Program-made: the position numbers and the translations under genes
Notes under the pieces: model-generated
The model's database searches: none
What the model was told of the DNA's origin: nothing
Seen by the model: only the letters and a program-made list of their open reading frames with translations
Origin: Hydractinia symbiolongicarpus
Taxonomy: Eukaryota; Cnidaria; Hydrozoa; Anthoathecata; Hydractiniidae
Direction of reading: 5' to 3'
Length of the DNA: 64,000 bases
Assembly: GCF_029227915.1 (NCBI RefSeq)
Contig: NC_079887.1
Span: forward strand, 7,688,001 to 7,752,000
Shown: positions 1 through 11,100 of the stretch, in pieces
Layout of the letters: the number at the start of each line of letters is the position of its first letter
Numbering within the stretch: the first letter of the stretch is position 1

Positions 1-1694
1 TTCCTCAATTTGTTCAAGTCAAAATTCACAGTAACAACTTCTCTATTTTGAAGCATATTAGAAGAATTGTGATCATAAACTGTAACCAATTCTTTATTAT
101 TATTATCATCTTCCCTTTTAGAACTGGTTTGGCATGCCACTCCAATTTCAGTACCAGACAATGCTGTTGTTAATACATCACCAGTGCGTGTTTCACTCAC
201 CATTTCCTCCTTACCAACAATATTTAAGTTGTTTAAGGATTTAAAATTAGTGGGTATAAAAGTATTTTTCAAATTACTTGAATCAGAATCAGGTGAAGGA
301 GGACTGATAAAGGTCTTTTTCAGTGGTGTTCCATCATAGTTTGATACATCAAGTTTTCTTTTCTTTTCAGTGAATGTGAAAAACTTTGTCATGGTTTGTT
401 GCTCAGGTGTTGCTTTTAAATCTGATTTACTGCTTTTATCAAATCTGCAACGGAATCTCTCTAAAGGACTGGCTGTGTCATTACGTAGTAGAGCACTTGG
501 GGTTTCTTCTCTGACCATGGGGGAGTTCTCATATTCAGGCACTGGGGATTTACCAGATTTGAAAATTGTATCTTGCACTGATGGGGATTGCATATTATAG
601 AAAGTAGCCGAATTCTCAAACATGCTTTTTAGAGTGCTTTTTAAAAGTGCAAACAATACTTTTTCTTGATGAATTAATATCATCCTTTTGTTTGGTGTAA
701 CATTGACATCAACAAATTCTTTTTTCAAAGACACATCTAACATCACAAATGGATACTGATGATGATTGAACATATGATATACTTCATTTATAATTCTTGA
801 GAGTTTTGAAAAATCACAGGGCCGTTTATTAATGAAAAGAAATTGTCTGTCTGGTGAACTGCGACCACAACCATGCCTAACTTCCGAAATGAACCCGCTA
901 ATGACAAACTGATTTTTAAAATCATCAAATGCTGCAGATGGAATATCAAATTCTTCTAATTCAGACGCATGTGCTTCATTTTGTAGAATAGGAATAATGT
1001 TTTGTGCTTGCATTGGGCCAAATATGCTTGATATGATATCTATTATGTTATTCTTGCCGTTAGTTGTAAGCAGTGTTTGTCGCTTCTTTGCCACAGTGTT
1101 ATAGCAAATAAATCTAACATTACATTTAATGAGACTATACGAATACAACACATGCATCATTTTTACAAATTCTTTTTTGTAGTTTCTTTGAAATTCCTTG
1201 TATCTCACAGGTAATGTACAAAATATATTTGTCACTGCTACAGTTGTTCCAACAGCTCGAGCTACAGCAGTCTGTTTTGATAATTTGCCATCATGATCAA
1301 ACTCAAGTTTTGTCCCAACAGTAGCATCCTGGTGTTTAGTTGTAATACAGATATTGCTTAAAGCTGATAATGAGCTGAGTGCTTCACCACGAAAACCAAA
1401 AGTGTCAACAAATATTAGATCATTAAATTCTTTCAGCTTAGATGTGTAATGCTTTAATGCTAGTGCTTCAAAATCCTTTTCCTCAATCCCGCATCCATTA
1501 TCAGAAACTTCTATGACCTCTTTTCCAAATTCTTTTAGTTTGATCTCAATGTTATCTGCACCAGCATCCAGTCCATTCTCAACTAATTCTTTCACAGCTG
1601 TTGCTAAATCCAAAACAACTTGACCCGAACAAATTTGATGGACAGATTTTCGGTCAATGGCTTGTATGGCTGGTGAGTGAACACCATTTTCCAT
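1..1694 (-). CDS. PMS2: PMS2 mismatch repair endonuclease, N-terminal part (partial at window edge)
   Basis: The product is the MutL-family subunit that pairs with MLH1 in eukaryotic mismatch repair. The minus strand is open without a stop from the ATG at 1694-1692 to the window edge, giving 564 codons. The three GHKL ATPase motifs are visible. Residues 36-44 carry the metal-binding Asn in ELVENGLDA, residues 65-69 are DNGCG, and residues 100-106 are GFRGEAL. They are followed by the MutL transducer domain, with [11 protein letters not shown] and [10 protein letters not shown], and then a low-complexity Ser/Pro-rich linker from about residue 370. The linker and both ATPase motifs match PMS2 rather than MLH1, PMS1 or MLH3. 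The C-terminal metal-dependent endonuclease domain would lie to the left of the window. I see no intron in this 1.7 kb, whereas vertebrate PMS2 is split into many exons over the same region. The start is fixed by homology: [18 protein letters not shown] leads straight into the conserved N-terminus. Confidence 0.97.
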   Translation of the reverse strand, partial: MENGVHSPAIQAIDRKSVHQICSGQVVLDLATAVKELVENGLDAGADNIEIKLKEFGKEVIEVSDNGCGIEEKDFEALALKHYTSKLKEFNDLIFVDTFGFRGEALSSLSALSNICITTKHQDATVGTKLEFDHDGKLSKQTAVARAVGTTVAVTNIFCTLPVRYKEFQRNYKKEFVKMMHVLYSYSLIKCNVRFICYNTVAKKRQTLLTTNGKNNIIDIISSIFGPMQAQNIIPILQNEAHASELEEFDIPSAAFDDFKNQFVISGFISEVRHGCGRSSPDRQFLFINKRPCDFSKLSRIINEVYHMFNHHQYPFVMLDVSLKKEFVDVNVTPNKRMILIHQEKVLFALLKSTLKSMFENSATFYNMQSPSVQDTIFKSGKSPVPEYENSPMVREETPSALLRNDTASPLERFRCRFDKSSKSDLKATPEQQTMTKFFTFTEKKRKLDVSNYDGTPLKKTFISPPSPDSDSSNLKNTFIPTNFKSLNNLNIVGKEEMVSETRTGDVLTTALSGTEIGVACQTSSKREDDNNNKELVTVYDHNSSNMLQNREVVTVNFDLNKLR

Positions 1695-2230
1695 AGTCAC
1701 TAGAATTAAGGCAAGAAAGTTAAAATGCAAAAGAGTAGAAGGCTTAAATTCTCAAATATTATACAGTTATACATTGTTATATACTCTGAGCTATAAAAAT
1801 TCATGAAATGTGTGATGGCAGTAAACTTCCGCTGTATTGCAACATCAATTATGAACATTGAAAAAGTCAGAATAAGCAAAACAGAGGAGGGTGTTGCAAC
1901 AAGCCTATTGGGGTGTAGCGAAAATACAAGCACAAATCGTTTTTAAAAGCATGGCTCACTACAAAATCAGTTGTAGTCTTTCCCAATACTAAAAATTAGA
2001 ATAAGCATAACAGTGGACAGGCTATCAAATTTGACAGTAGCTATTGCAAGTTCAATGAGATTCTCTCACAACTTTATAAATCCACCGAATCTAGTTGATT
2101 CTTACCTCTTGCAAATGAAATTTAGATTCTCATAATTTGTGAATACAATTTTTATAGTTCCTTTCTTTAGCATTGTTAAATAATATGAAAACTCTGTATT
2201 TTCTTTTAGGTTAAGTGAGAGATCATCACA
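1695..2230. other. Upstream region of PMS2, no gene seen
   Basis: This AT-rich stretch lies immediately upstream of the PMS2 start and presumably holds its promoter and 5' UTR. I see no convincing coding sequence. The minus-strand open frame at 1706-1933 has no recognisable domain. No clear TATA or initiator can be assigned by eye. Confidence 0.4.
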
Positions 2231-2240
2231 GTGGAAACTC

Positions 2241-3544
2241 GCAGTCTTGGTCATGAATATTTGCACCCGCGTGCGGTGGTACGTACGCCTACACTAATAC
2301 AGGCGTGCGATCAGTGTCGCACGCCTAGCTTATGATTTTGGCATGCAATTATTACATTCAGGAGAGCGGCAGCGCGGGGTTTTTGAAGCATAGTAGTTGG
2401 CAAAAAAATTGCCGACGTAATTTTGTTGTGAAATTTAAATGAATGGTGTTATTATGAAGAACGTAAGGTATAGAGAACATTAAAGTCGGCCCCTTTCCTT
2501 TATGCTGACACTCTTATGCTTGGCTAGTGCATTACACTGAGACTCGAACGAAAGACGGAGGACCATTTGGAACCATGCCACAAGTCAGTCCGACCTTCAT
2601 CGTCACAGAGAATACTGCGAGAAGAGTGCGCACCCATGCAAGTTAAATATAACCAGAACATGGGAGAGGTTAGGTGTCCTGTACCTTAATACAGCTTTCG
2701 GACGAATGTTCTCGTAATGTAATAATACCAAAGAAAAAACATGTTCAATAAAGTTTAAAAAATCTTTTTAAAAGGGGAAAGAGAAATCAAATATGTTTAG
2801 TAATAATAATCGAAAAAAATGTATATCGTATTAAAAAGAAGTCTAGAAGTTCTGTCTCTCACACGACACAGCAGGCAATAAGTCAGCCCTGCCCTTGGTT
2901 TTGTGAGAAGAGATGTTCTGCGAAGACTCTAACAATTGAGTCTCCTGTACAGTTTTTCTTTTCATTGAACTGTGCCTGTCACAAGCATTTTCCAAGCATG
3001 TCACCGGCTACTTCTGCGATATTCAACTTAATGATGCCCTGACCTTCAGTTCGTTAATAACATGTGTACAACTTACTTCCTAATCAGTTTATCTTAAAAC
3101 ATAGAGAGCTAGTTGGGACAGAACTATTAACTTAAGAAATACACCATCGGAAAGGTAGGTCAATAGGACTTGTACTTCATTTCCATTTGTCATCGTCTTA
3201 AGGAGAGCAATACAAGGTTAATGACGAAATTTTTTGCCAGCTGAAAAACAAAAAAAATATTGTCGACGCAATACAGACGCAATACATTTGAAATGTATCT
3301 CACGTCAGCAATTTTAATGGAGGTGGGTATTTAATAGAAATACATTTTAGAGATACATTTTAACACGGAAGAACAATTATGTATTGGTTAAAGTCTGGGT
3401 AAGGGATTACTCTAAAATAGCTCAGTTCTGCTTGGCGTGTGTACGAAGTAGAACAAGGCGTGTGATAAAGAGCACGCCCGAATTTCACATGGCGTGTGCG
3501 GAGGCGTGCGCGTGCGATCGCACGCCATTCATGACCAAGACTGC
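2241..3544. mobile_element. Foldback-type element with 18-bp perfect terminal inverted repeats
   Basis: GCAGTCTTGGTCATGAAT at 2241-2258 recurs as its exact reverse complement at 3527-3544. Just inside each end is a GC-rich palindromic block. On the left, AGGCGTGCGA (2301-2310) pairs perfectly with 2317-2326. On the right, 3502-3526 is made of the same CGTGCG and CGCACGCC words. These CpG-rich blocks stand out in a strongly AT-rich background. No transposase is visible inside. I interpret it as a non-autonomous DNA element about 1.3 kb long; the family is not identified. Confidence 0.55.
2808..3245 (+). repeat. Direct repeat copy 1 (about 0.4 kb)
   Basis: This segment is repeated in the same orientation at 3692-4067. 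Shared landmarks, in order, are GTATATCGTATTAAAAAGAA, CACACGACACAGCAGGCAAT, GATGTTCTGCGAA, GTCTCCTGTACAGTTTT and TTGCCAGCTGAAAAA. The copies differ by scattered substitutions and small indels, so the duplication is not very recent. Confidence 0.75.
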
Positions 3545-3622
3545 TCGCCTTCAAGAAATTTGCCAATTTAATATTTTGCTTGATATTGGAGGAAAAGCAT
3601 CAAACGTGCATCATAGGGATAC

Positions 3623-3688
3623 CTTACGAAAATACATTTGAATACGGGGCTATGGGAGCAGCCCCGTATCTAAATGTATTTTCGTAAG
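3623..3688. repeat. 29-bp near-perfect hairpin
   Basis: The left arm (3623-3651) and right arm (3660-3688) are reverse complements except for one GA/AG dinucleotide. They are separated by an 8-nt loop. The structure lies immediately before the second copy of the 0.4 kb direct repeat. It could be the end of a foldback element or a solo pair of inverted termini. Confidence 0.8.
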
Positions 3689-3691
3689 GAA

Positions 3692-4067
3692 AAATTGTAT
3701 ATCGTATTAAAAAGAAGTCCAGAAGTTCTTTCTTCCACACGACACAGCAGGCAATAACTCAGCTCTGCCCTCGGTTTTGCAAGGAGAGATGTTCTGCGAA
3801 AATTCTAACAATTGGGTCTCCTGTACAGTTTTGCTTCATGTTAAACTGTGCCAATGACAAGCATTTTTAAAGCATTTCATCGGCGACTTCTGCGATATAC
3901 AACTAAATGATGCCCTAACCTAATGAGTTTATCCAGAAACAAAAAGTTGGCAGTGAACTATTAACCTAACAAAGTTCACCATCCGGAAGGTATGTCAATG
4001 CATTGAATTTATGAGAGGCCTAGCTCTAATAAAAGGTGAATGACAAAAGTTATTGCCAGCTGAAAAA
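3692..4067 (+). repeat. Direct repeat copy 2 (about 0.4 kb)
   Basis: This is the second copy of the repeat described at 2808-3245. It starts directly after the hairpin at 3623-3688 and ends around the shared TTGCCAGCTGAAAAA word. No coding capacity is visible. Confidence 0.75.
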
Positions 4068-4698
4068 TTTAACTACAAAAAAATATTGCTGACGTAAAAA
4101 AATTCTAATTTCAAGGGATGTAATTCACGTAGGCAGTTTTATTGCTGACATAAAAAACTCTAATTTAAAAGGCTGTGTGCATGCTGTATCTTACGGATAC
4201 ATGTTGTATAACAACTGAAAAGAGTAGGCCAATGCAAAGAAGCCTCTCTCTTTTTTATATCTTTTGTTGTTATTTCTGAAAAATTAATTCTGAAAAAGTT
4301 TTTTTCAACAAAGCAATCAATGTTTTTTTGTTCTTATTTATCTTCAATTTTTATGTTCTGGGACACTACTATAACATTCAAATATAAAATGCAACAGGAA
4401 AACAAACTTTTGCTGTCAAGCATAAAAAGTTGGTATAGTTGGTATTAGTTGCCTACCAAGAGAATTGGCTGGCAAATGTCATATAATAACATAATTTGTC
4501 ATATAATTTATAAATATTATGTTATATTAAGTCAAGGTAACTATTAGCAGTAAAGAAAAAATTCTCTTGGTCGGCAAATGTCACAAACATAATCTATGTC
4601 ACATAATTTAACCTAGCTATAAGTAGCAAAAAAAAGCCTAGCTCCTTTGGAATGATTATAACCCGTGCAAGCAAAAAAATTACTCACATCCTTAAATG

Positions 4699-4890
4699 TG
4701 ATACCACTGAGCCCCCGAGGTTAACCAGAGCCATGTGAGGAAACGAGGGAGATGGCACACATTTGTATGTCATTGGAGTTGTCTGGTAGAGCTAGAACTT
4801 CCTATCTAAGCCATGGTCCTTTCTGGATATAATAGACAGGGTATAAACCCTATTTGTGATATGGCACATCTTCTCCCTACCAGAGTATCC
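4699..4890 (+). mobile_element. tRNA-derived SINE, 5'-truncated copy
   Basis: The body and tail of the SINE seen more completely at 16629-16830 and 27600-27931 recur here. Shared words include GTTAACC, GCCATGTGAGG, GGGAGATG followed by CACAC, AGTTGTCTGGTAGAGC, AGCCATGG and AATAGACAGGGTATA. The tRNA-like head with its A and B boxes is absent, so the copy is 5'-truncated or decayed. Confidence 0.7.
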
Positions 4891-5054
4891 AAAATGGGAC
4901 AGTAGATAGCTAGGTAAAAAAAACTAAAGCTCTATTTAAAAAAGGAACACTTTACGATTGTAGTTGGATAGCTTTTTGGTCTGACCAGCCATTTCTAAGC
5001 CAGTGGTTTCAAAATTCCCACTAAATTTAAAAAGTTGATGACATTTAAAGTGAA

Positions 5055-5240
5055 CTCAATTCAGCGCGCAGTAACTGTGTTCCATTCCGTTTCAATTTTC
5101 CAACACGGGAAAGCAAGCGCACGCGATCAATAAATAAAAGAATATTTTGGCGCGAAAAACACACGAAGCCATCAAATTGAAAGGAAAGCGAAAGTGGAGC
5201 GCGAAACATAAAAATTGAAAGTGAAAGCAGGGTTAATCTA
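5055..5240. promoter_or_regulatory. Orphan CpG-rich patch with palindromic E2F-like site
   Basis: Within AT-rich surroundings this patch contains many GCGC and CGCG words. At 5145-5158 it has TTTTGGCGCGAAAA, which matches the palindromic consensus bound by E2F/DP factors. No gene is recognisable on either side: the nearest are PMS2, whose start is 3.4 kb to the left, and CNTD1, 3.0 kb to the right. It may be a promoter of an unrecognised transcript, a distal element, or chance. A regulatory role is inference. Confidence 0.3.
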
Positions 5241-7857
5241 AACTTGAGGTGTGCAAGAAGTATAAATAAATGGATATGCCACATATTGGTACTTAGCTAT
5301 GTGGATACGCAAGACCTGTATATACTGTTTGCGGTTGAAATAATTTTTTACCACAAATTTTATCAAGTAAAATATTATGTGGTCAGCCACAAAAGGGTCA
5401 GTCTGCTTCCTTATAGCCAGGCTCTAAATAATAATACGAATCTGATCTGAATGTCAGCTAGCCGCTAACAGATATATATGCCAACATTGGCAATGTGGAG
5501 ATAAGGAATATAAAGTTTGTACATCAAGTAAAATGGTGCTTGCACATGTTGTATGGTTTTAATACCCAAAAAAGTGCTTACATTTAGTACAAATATTCAG
5601 GGCAAATAACGAGAATCAGGAGTTTATAGTTGAAAATCAGGTAGGGAAAATGCTTCGTAAGACAGGAGCCTTCCACCAAACTTAGAAGAGTCTGTAGAAA
5701 GGCCAATAAAAATCTCATCCCAATTTTTTGTCTCAGAATATAACAATACTAGAATTTCGATCAATTTTCGTCATGTGCGAGAATTTTGTGTATACATAAT
5801 TATTTATTCATTCAGCGGTACATATAGACCAACAATTTCAGTATGTACTTTGCACTCATTCCATTTTCACAAGCTTCAAACTATCAACCACATGACATTC
5901 TAATAAAGAGTGTCTTCACTAGAAGATGTAATTTGTTAAATAAAAAAATAGGGGAAAACCAGCAACATGGTTAACATTGTCTTTGTTAGAAGAAAACGCA
6001 AATAAACCAGAGAAGTTTTAAAAGAACAAAAAGTCAATTTACAAAATTTCGAATAATATATACAATGTTGGAAAGCAGGAATATTATCTGGGCAACTCAA
6101 GTAAAAATAGCAAATGATTTTTGTAAATTCCTTACTACAATCATCATCAAAAAGAAAAGTAAAGCCATGCCATTAGTCAGTCTAATATGGAAGTGAACAT
6201 GTCATTCATTCAGATTCGAACATGTCATTGAGGAATTGTTACAAGAAATGAAAAGAAAGAAAGCTATATATAAGTATCGACAACTTACCAGCAAATCTCT
6301 TAAAGAACTTGGCTTTAGCTATAGCTGAACCTCTATCTTGACACTGGTATGGTTTTAAATGAAGATTTAACCATTGTTTAAATCCAGTACCATATCCAAC
6401 ATGGATATCTAAGATGGCTAAGAAATTAGTTTATAAGCAACTAAGCAATTATAGTAACTTACATGCATCACAAATGTAAGTTAAATGATATAAGATGGAT
6501 TTCTAAAACATGGATTATCTTGAATCTAATAATCTACTTTCCAACTGTCAATTTGGCTTCGGACAAAATAAATCCACTGAAATGGCAAAAATTATTTTTC
6601 CTGAAAATAATCAACGAAACATAGGTTAAAGTTACTGTAAAGGAAAAAACTCACTTGATGAGTAGTCTCAGAAAAACCCTTATAATTTATCAATACTTTT
6701 ATATATTTTTTTTTGTTTTTTTTGTTTCTAAGTGCTTGATGAAAGACTTTTTTGATGGTGTTATTTTCGTGAGATGGTAATTTTCCAAAAACAAAATATA
6801 ATGAAATAAACACACACCAATTTTTTTTTCACCGTACATTTTAAAATGGCTTCTTTTTCCGAACGCGTGGTCGCAGACTTCTCGTTTTCGCACCATTATA
6901 TTCAGCATAAATTAAATTCAAAAAGGTTCCCTTTTTTTTTTTCTAATAACGTCGTTATGAAATTATTTGTAATTATGTATAATCTTTCAAAAAAATGCAT
7001 ATTTTTTTCTTTCTGTCGTCATAATTCGCTAATCAATAATTTATACAAAAAAATCTGTGAACCTTTTGTGCATAATTTATTCAGCTTTTTATTACCGAAA
7101 ATTTCAATGAGCCAATAGGAAGCTTTCGGAAAAAGAGACCACAAACGTAAAGGCATGTATGCGAAAATTTACTAACGAGATATTTGTTTTTAAAGATTTT
7201 CGTAGGTGTTATAAAAAAGTGTGAACTGAGTATGCAGAAAGATGATAGAAGTGCGAACTTTTTCTTTATGCTGAATATGCATGCATGCGTTCAGAATTAT
7301 TAATAGACAGAAGTCAGGTTTACAAGAGACAGCTCATATGCATATTCCTTAACTTAGACTTTTTTTAATTCGATAGCGAAAGTAAACTATCTAAAAAATA
7401 TTATTATGCATATTTTATACGGGAGTTCCATATTATGCATAATGTTTACAAAAAATATGCTCAACTCATTTTGCACATATTTTTTCAAAGGTGTGAAGGA
7501 TATAACACCTCTAAAAAGGCTTTTTCCAGAAAAAAGGGATGTTCCAAATATTTTCATAGAATATAAAAAATATGTCATTGGAAAGAGAATTTTTTTTTCT
7601 GTATGTCATGAATTTTTTGCAAAAAACCTAAAAAAAAAATTGTTTCCTTTAGAGTCCCCTTAATGTGATATAAGCAGTATTTATATATAGATCTAAGAAA
7701 AGCCTTTCATTCAATAAATCATTCCTTACCTCGGGCTAAACTGCTGACATATTGATTATCTGGAACAAAAGTTTATTGGTTTACTGATTATTTATTTAAT
7801 AGCCATTGTGTTGTTTAATATCACAACTATTTATCCTATGCTAACCTAATAACATCT
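5241..7857. other. Gene-free AT-rich stretch
   Basis: I see no supported gene. There are several short open frames of 60-90 codons (for example 6846-7118), but they are lysine-, phenylalanine- and asparagine-rich with no domain, as expected from AT-rich noncoding DNA. The stretch 6445-6511 is one copy of a short dispersed repeat that recurs at 8641-8702 inside intron 2 of CNTD1. Confidence 0.5.
6445..6511 (+). repeat. Short dispersed repeat, copy 1
   Basis: CAATTATAGTAACTTACATG, CATCACAAATG and ATATAAGATGGATTTCTAAA occur in the same order and orientation at 8641-8702, with a small length difference in the middle. No coding potential; family unknown. Confidence 0.7.
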
Positions 7858-8075
7858 AGAGTTCCCTAGGGATCTATTCTTGCTCCTCTATTTTTTTATA
7901 ACGTTTTTAGTCATGTTGACGATGTTATTAAAAATTCAAAATTGTTAAAATTTGCTGTAGAGGATCTTAGCTCACTTTTAGATTGTTTTCTGTCAAATGA
8001 ACTTATGGTAAATGTAAAGAAAGGCAAAACTGAGTGTCTACATTTTGGTACACACAAAAAAGTTGCAATCCTTTC
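7858..8075 (+). pseudogene. LINE reverse-transcriptase fragment (decayed, internally deleted)
   Basis: Reading the frame of GTT at 7861 gives the non-LTR retrotransposon RT block that is normally GVPQGSILGPLLF, here VP-stop-GSILAPLFF with the Gln codon changed to TAG. It continues into HVDDVIKNSKLLKFA and then directly into EDLSSLLDCFLSNELMVNVKKGKTECLHFGT. In intact LINE RTs the second half (short helix, N-x-L-x-V-N, K-T-x-x-x-x-F-G) follows the catalytic ADD box. That box is missing here, so an internal deletion has removed it. The fragment ends about 35 bp before the CNTD1 start codon and may supply part of its 5' UTR or promoter. Confidence 0.75.
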
Positions 8076-8108
8076 AGTATAAATTTCCAATTTTTTAACC
8101 TTAGCGCA

Positions 8109-11100
8109 ATGACGTCAAATGATAAATCATTTAAAATATTTGCATCACCACTGGACTCATATTTTGACGTTTCTGAGTTACATATCACACCTGAATTACT
8201 AGAAGATAATTTAAAGACTTTGGCAGAAGAGAACCAAATGAAAGCATCAAAAGTTTTAGAAAATGATGGGTACTTTAAAGAGGGGAAAGCGACAGGTTTG
8301 TAAACAATTTACTTTTTAATTATCTTCTTACTTTACCTTCTTAAATTCTTGAATTTATACCAACATCATTAGTATCTCGCCTTGTTTTTAATATTTAGAA
8401 TTGATATTCAACGTATGTAAAAGACTTTCTTTATCGGATGATGTGAAATATGTTGCGGTAGAGTTGTTTGATAAGTAAGTAATGATATATATCACTATTG
8501 ATTGTGTTTGTTTGAAATTCATACAACAATTAACAATACAAATATATTTGTGCATTATATTCTATGCTCTTATTTTTAGCATTAACATTTTAATGTTCAA
8601 AGCTAAATTAAATTATGTGCAGACTTTAAGAAATTGTGTGCAATTATAGTAACTTACATGCATCACAAATGAAGCCGGATATAAGATGGATTTCTAAAAC
8701 ATTTATTTTGCATTCAAACTATGATGCAGTTGTTTAAAACAAAACAAGGCAAAACTTTAAATATTACATAATGCATATGTAAAGTCTACATAATGCAGAC
8801 TGTACATATTCACAGATAATAAAGTAAGCTCGCACATGACCTGTTCACACAAGCGCAGAAGGAACTAATTTCAACTTGGTATGCAATGAAGAAAAATTAG
8901 AAATATATATTAATATGAATTCTGAAAGTGATAAATGCTTTAAGATGATAAAAAACCAAATCAACAATGTTAACTCTAGTACTTAGCTTGAAATTTTGTG
9001 TAACGTGTAATCAAAGGAGAATTTGAGAGAACTCTTGGAGCTCTGTTACCTTTCTTTAATTTTACTCAAGCTGGGAAATAGATTGCCCATGTTATTAAGT
9101 TGAAATGATTAGGTGGGTATAATTTTTTTTAGCTTTATGTCAAAGCATATCACCGAGCTGTATGAAATTGTGAAGAATTCTTCAAGTAAAGAGAAACAGG
9201 TAGATTGGAAATCTGTTGAAGCTCGTATCAAAGATCAAGCTCCATTGCGAGCTTTAAGTTGCATACAAGTGGCAAGCAAGTTGATATCACATTACAAGGT
9301 AAATTATCTTAATAGATGATTTTGAAAATTGTTATTCAAATCATTTTATTGAACAATGAGTTTTTATAACCTGTAAAATCTATTTAACACTGAGAAACAA
9401 TGCACTCTTTACACATGATGCTCGCTGTTGCTAAAATTTCTCAACTAAAAAAAAATTACTTGGATGCTTTTTTTTTTTTTTGAATTCAGCAGATTGTAAA
9501 CCCTTGTTTGTTAAAAAATTAGAAAACAGCTAAGTTGATGCATGTAGTAACATAGGGTTAATTCACTTTAATTACAAATTCAATTGAATCAAAATTTAAT
9601 TCACCACTATTTTAACCACTATTCAATCCATGTGACACAGTTTGAAATCCAGCTAAACAATGTTTCCCTTGGATGATTTCATGGTGCCAAAATTAAGGAG
9701 AAAAGATAATGACATAGATACAAAGTTTTACAATAGTGGAAGTTTTGGGAATAAACATCTACGTGAGGAAGAAAAATTCCCTTTTTTATTCCTTTTTATG
9801 CAAGTTAGAGAAATTTCAGAAATGGTTCTTTATTACATAGAGTAATTTACTTTTTCACAACAATTTGAACTGACCATACCCAACCCAGAAGAGTTACGAT
9901 AAATCCCACTGAATAATAGTTTATAGTGAGGACATATCGAACTGGATTAGAATGTCTTTTCAAAAATTCTTAGCACTGTTTCATCTTTGTACAATAAGGA
10001 CTTATATATAGGACTAGTCTACCTGACTGTTTGGCATAGTTTCTTTAGACTGATGAATTTTTTTCTACAAGGCGCTGACAGCTTCAAAAGTGAAACGATT
10101 TCTTTCCTCCTGTGGTCTTCAATACTCCGTCACATCTGTTGTAAAGTCGGAAATGAGAGTACTGAGAACAATTGACTATAGAATGTGCATCACGACACCA
10201 TTGACGTATGTGGAGATGTTATTGGAAGTGTTACGTAAGTTAAGTCGCCAATACCATATTATTTTTGTAGCCATTGTGATGAATTAGTAAAGTATATTTT
10301 TTGCAATATGTTATCTGTTATCTATACGAGGACTGGAAGTTGTGCAAAAGTTTTATTAAAAGCTGTTTATTCTGTATGTTTTATATATATCACAAACTTT
10401 ATGTTAAATGTTTAGGCGGAAGATAAAAGATAGTGTTTCGCTTTAAATTTTTTGCACTAGTCTTGTGTGAAGCAGTTATGTGTACGAAGCCATATAAATA
10501 AAAGAATAATGGCAAGTTATTGTACAATGTAGTCATTTCCTGCACAAAATATTCGACGAAAAAATTAAATTAAGTATTTTTGTATAGGTAGAAACTGTCC
10601 TGGATTAGAAGCCAGCTTGGTTCACAGTGTTACTGTTAAAGTATTGGATGTAGCATATATGCAGAATTTTTATATTTACCAACTGCTTTGCGAGTCTGCA
10701 GGTGTTGAATTTGATATGAAGTTATCTGCTGACATGTTGCTACTTGCAACATGTTCCATCGTTACTGCTGCGTATGTTATTGACTCAGAATCTAATGATA
10801 AGGTACGGTACATTTATTGTTAATGCTGCCTATGATGTCGTTCCAGAATCTAATGATAGGGACAGCATTTCATCGTCGCTGTTGCGTATGTTATCGATTT
10901 AGAATCTAATGATAACGTACAGCATTTCATTGTTAATGCTGCCTATGATGTCGTTCCAGAATCTAATGATAGGGACAGCATTTCATCGTCACTGCTGCGT
11001 ATGTTATCGATTTAGAATCTAATGATATCGTACAGCATTTCATTGTTAATACTGCCTATGATGTCGTTCCAGAATCTAATGATAGGGACAGCATTTCATC

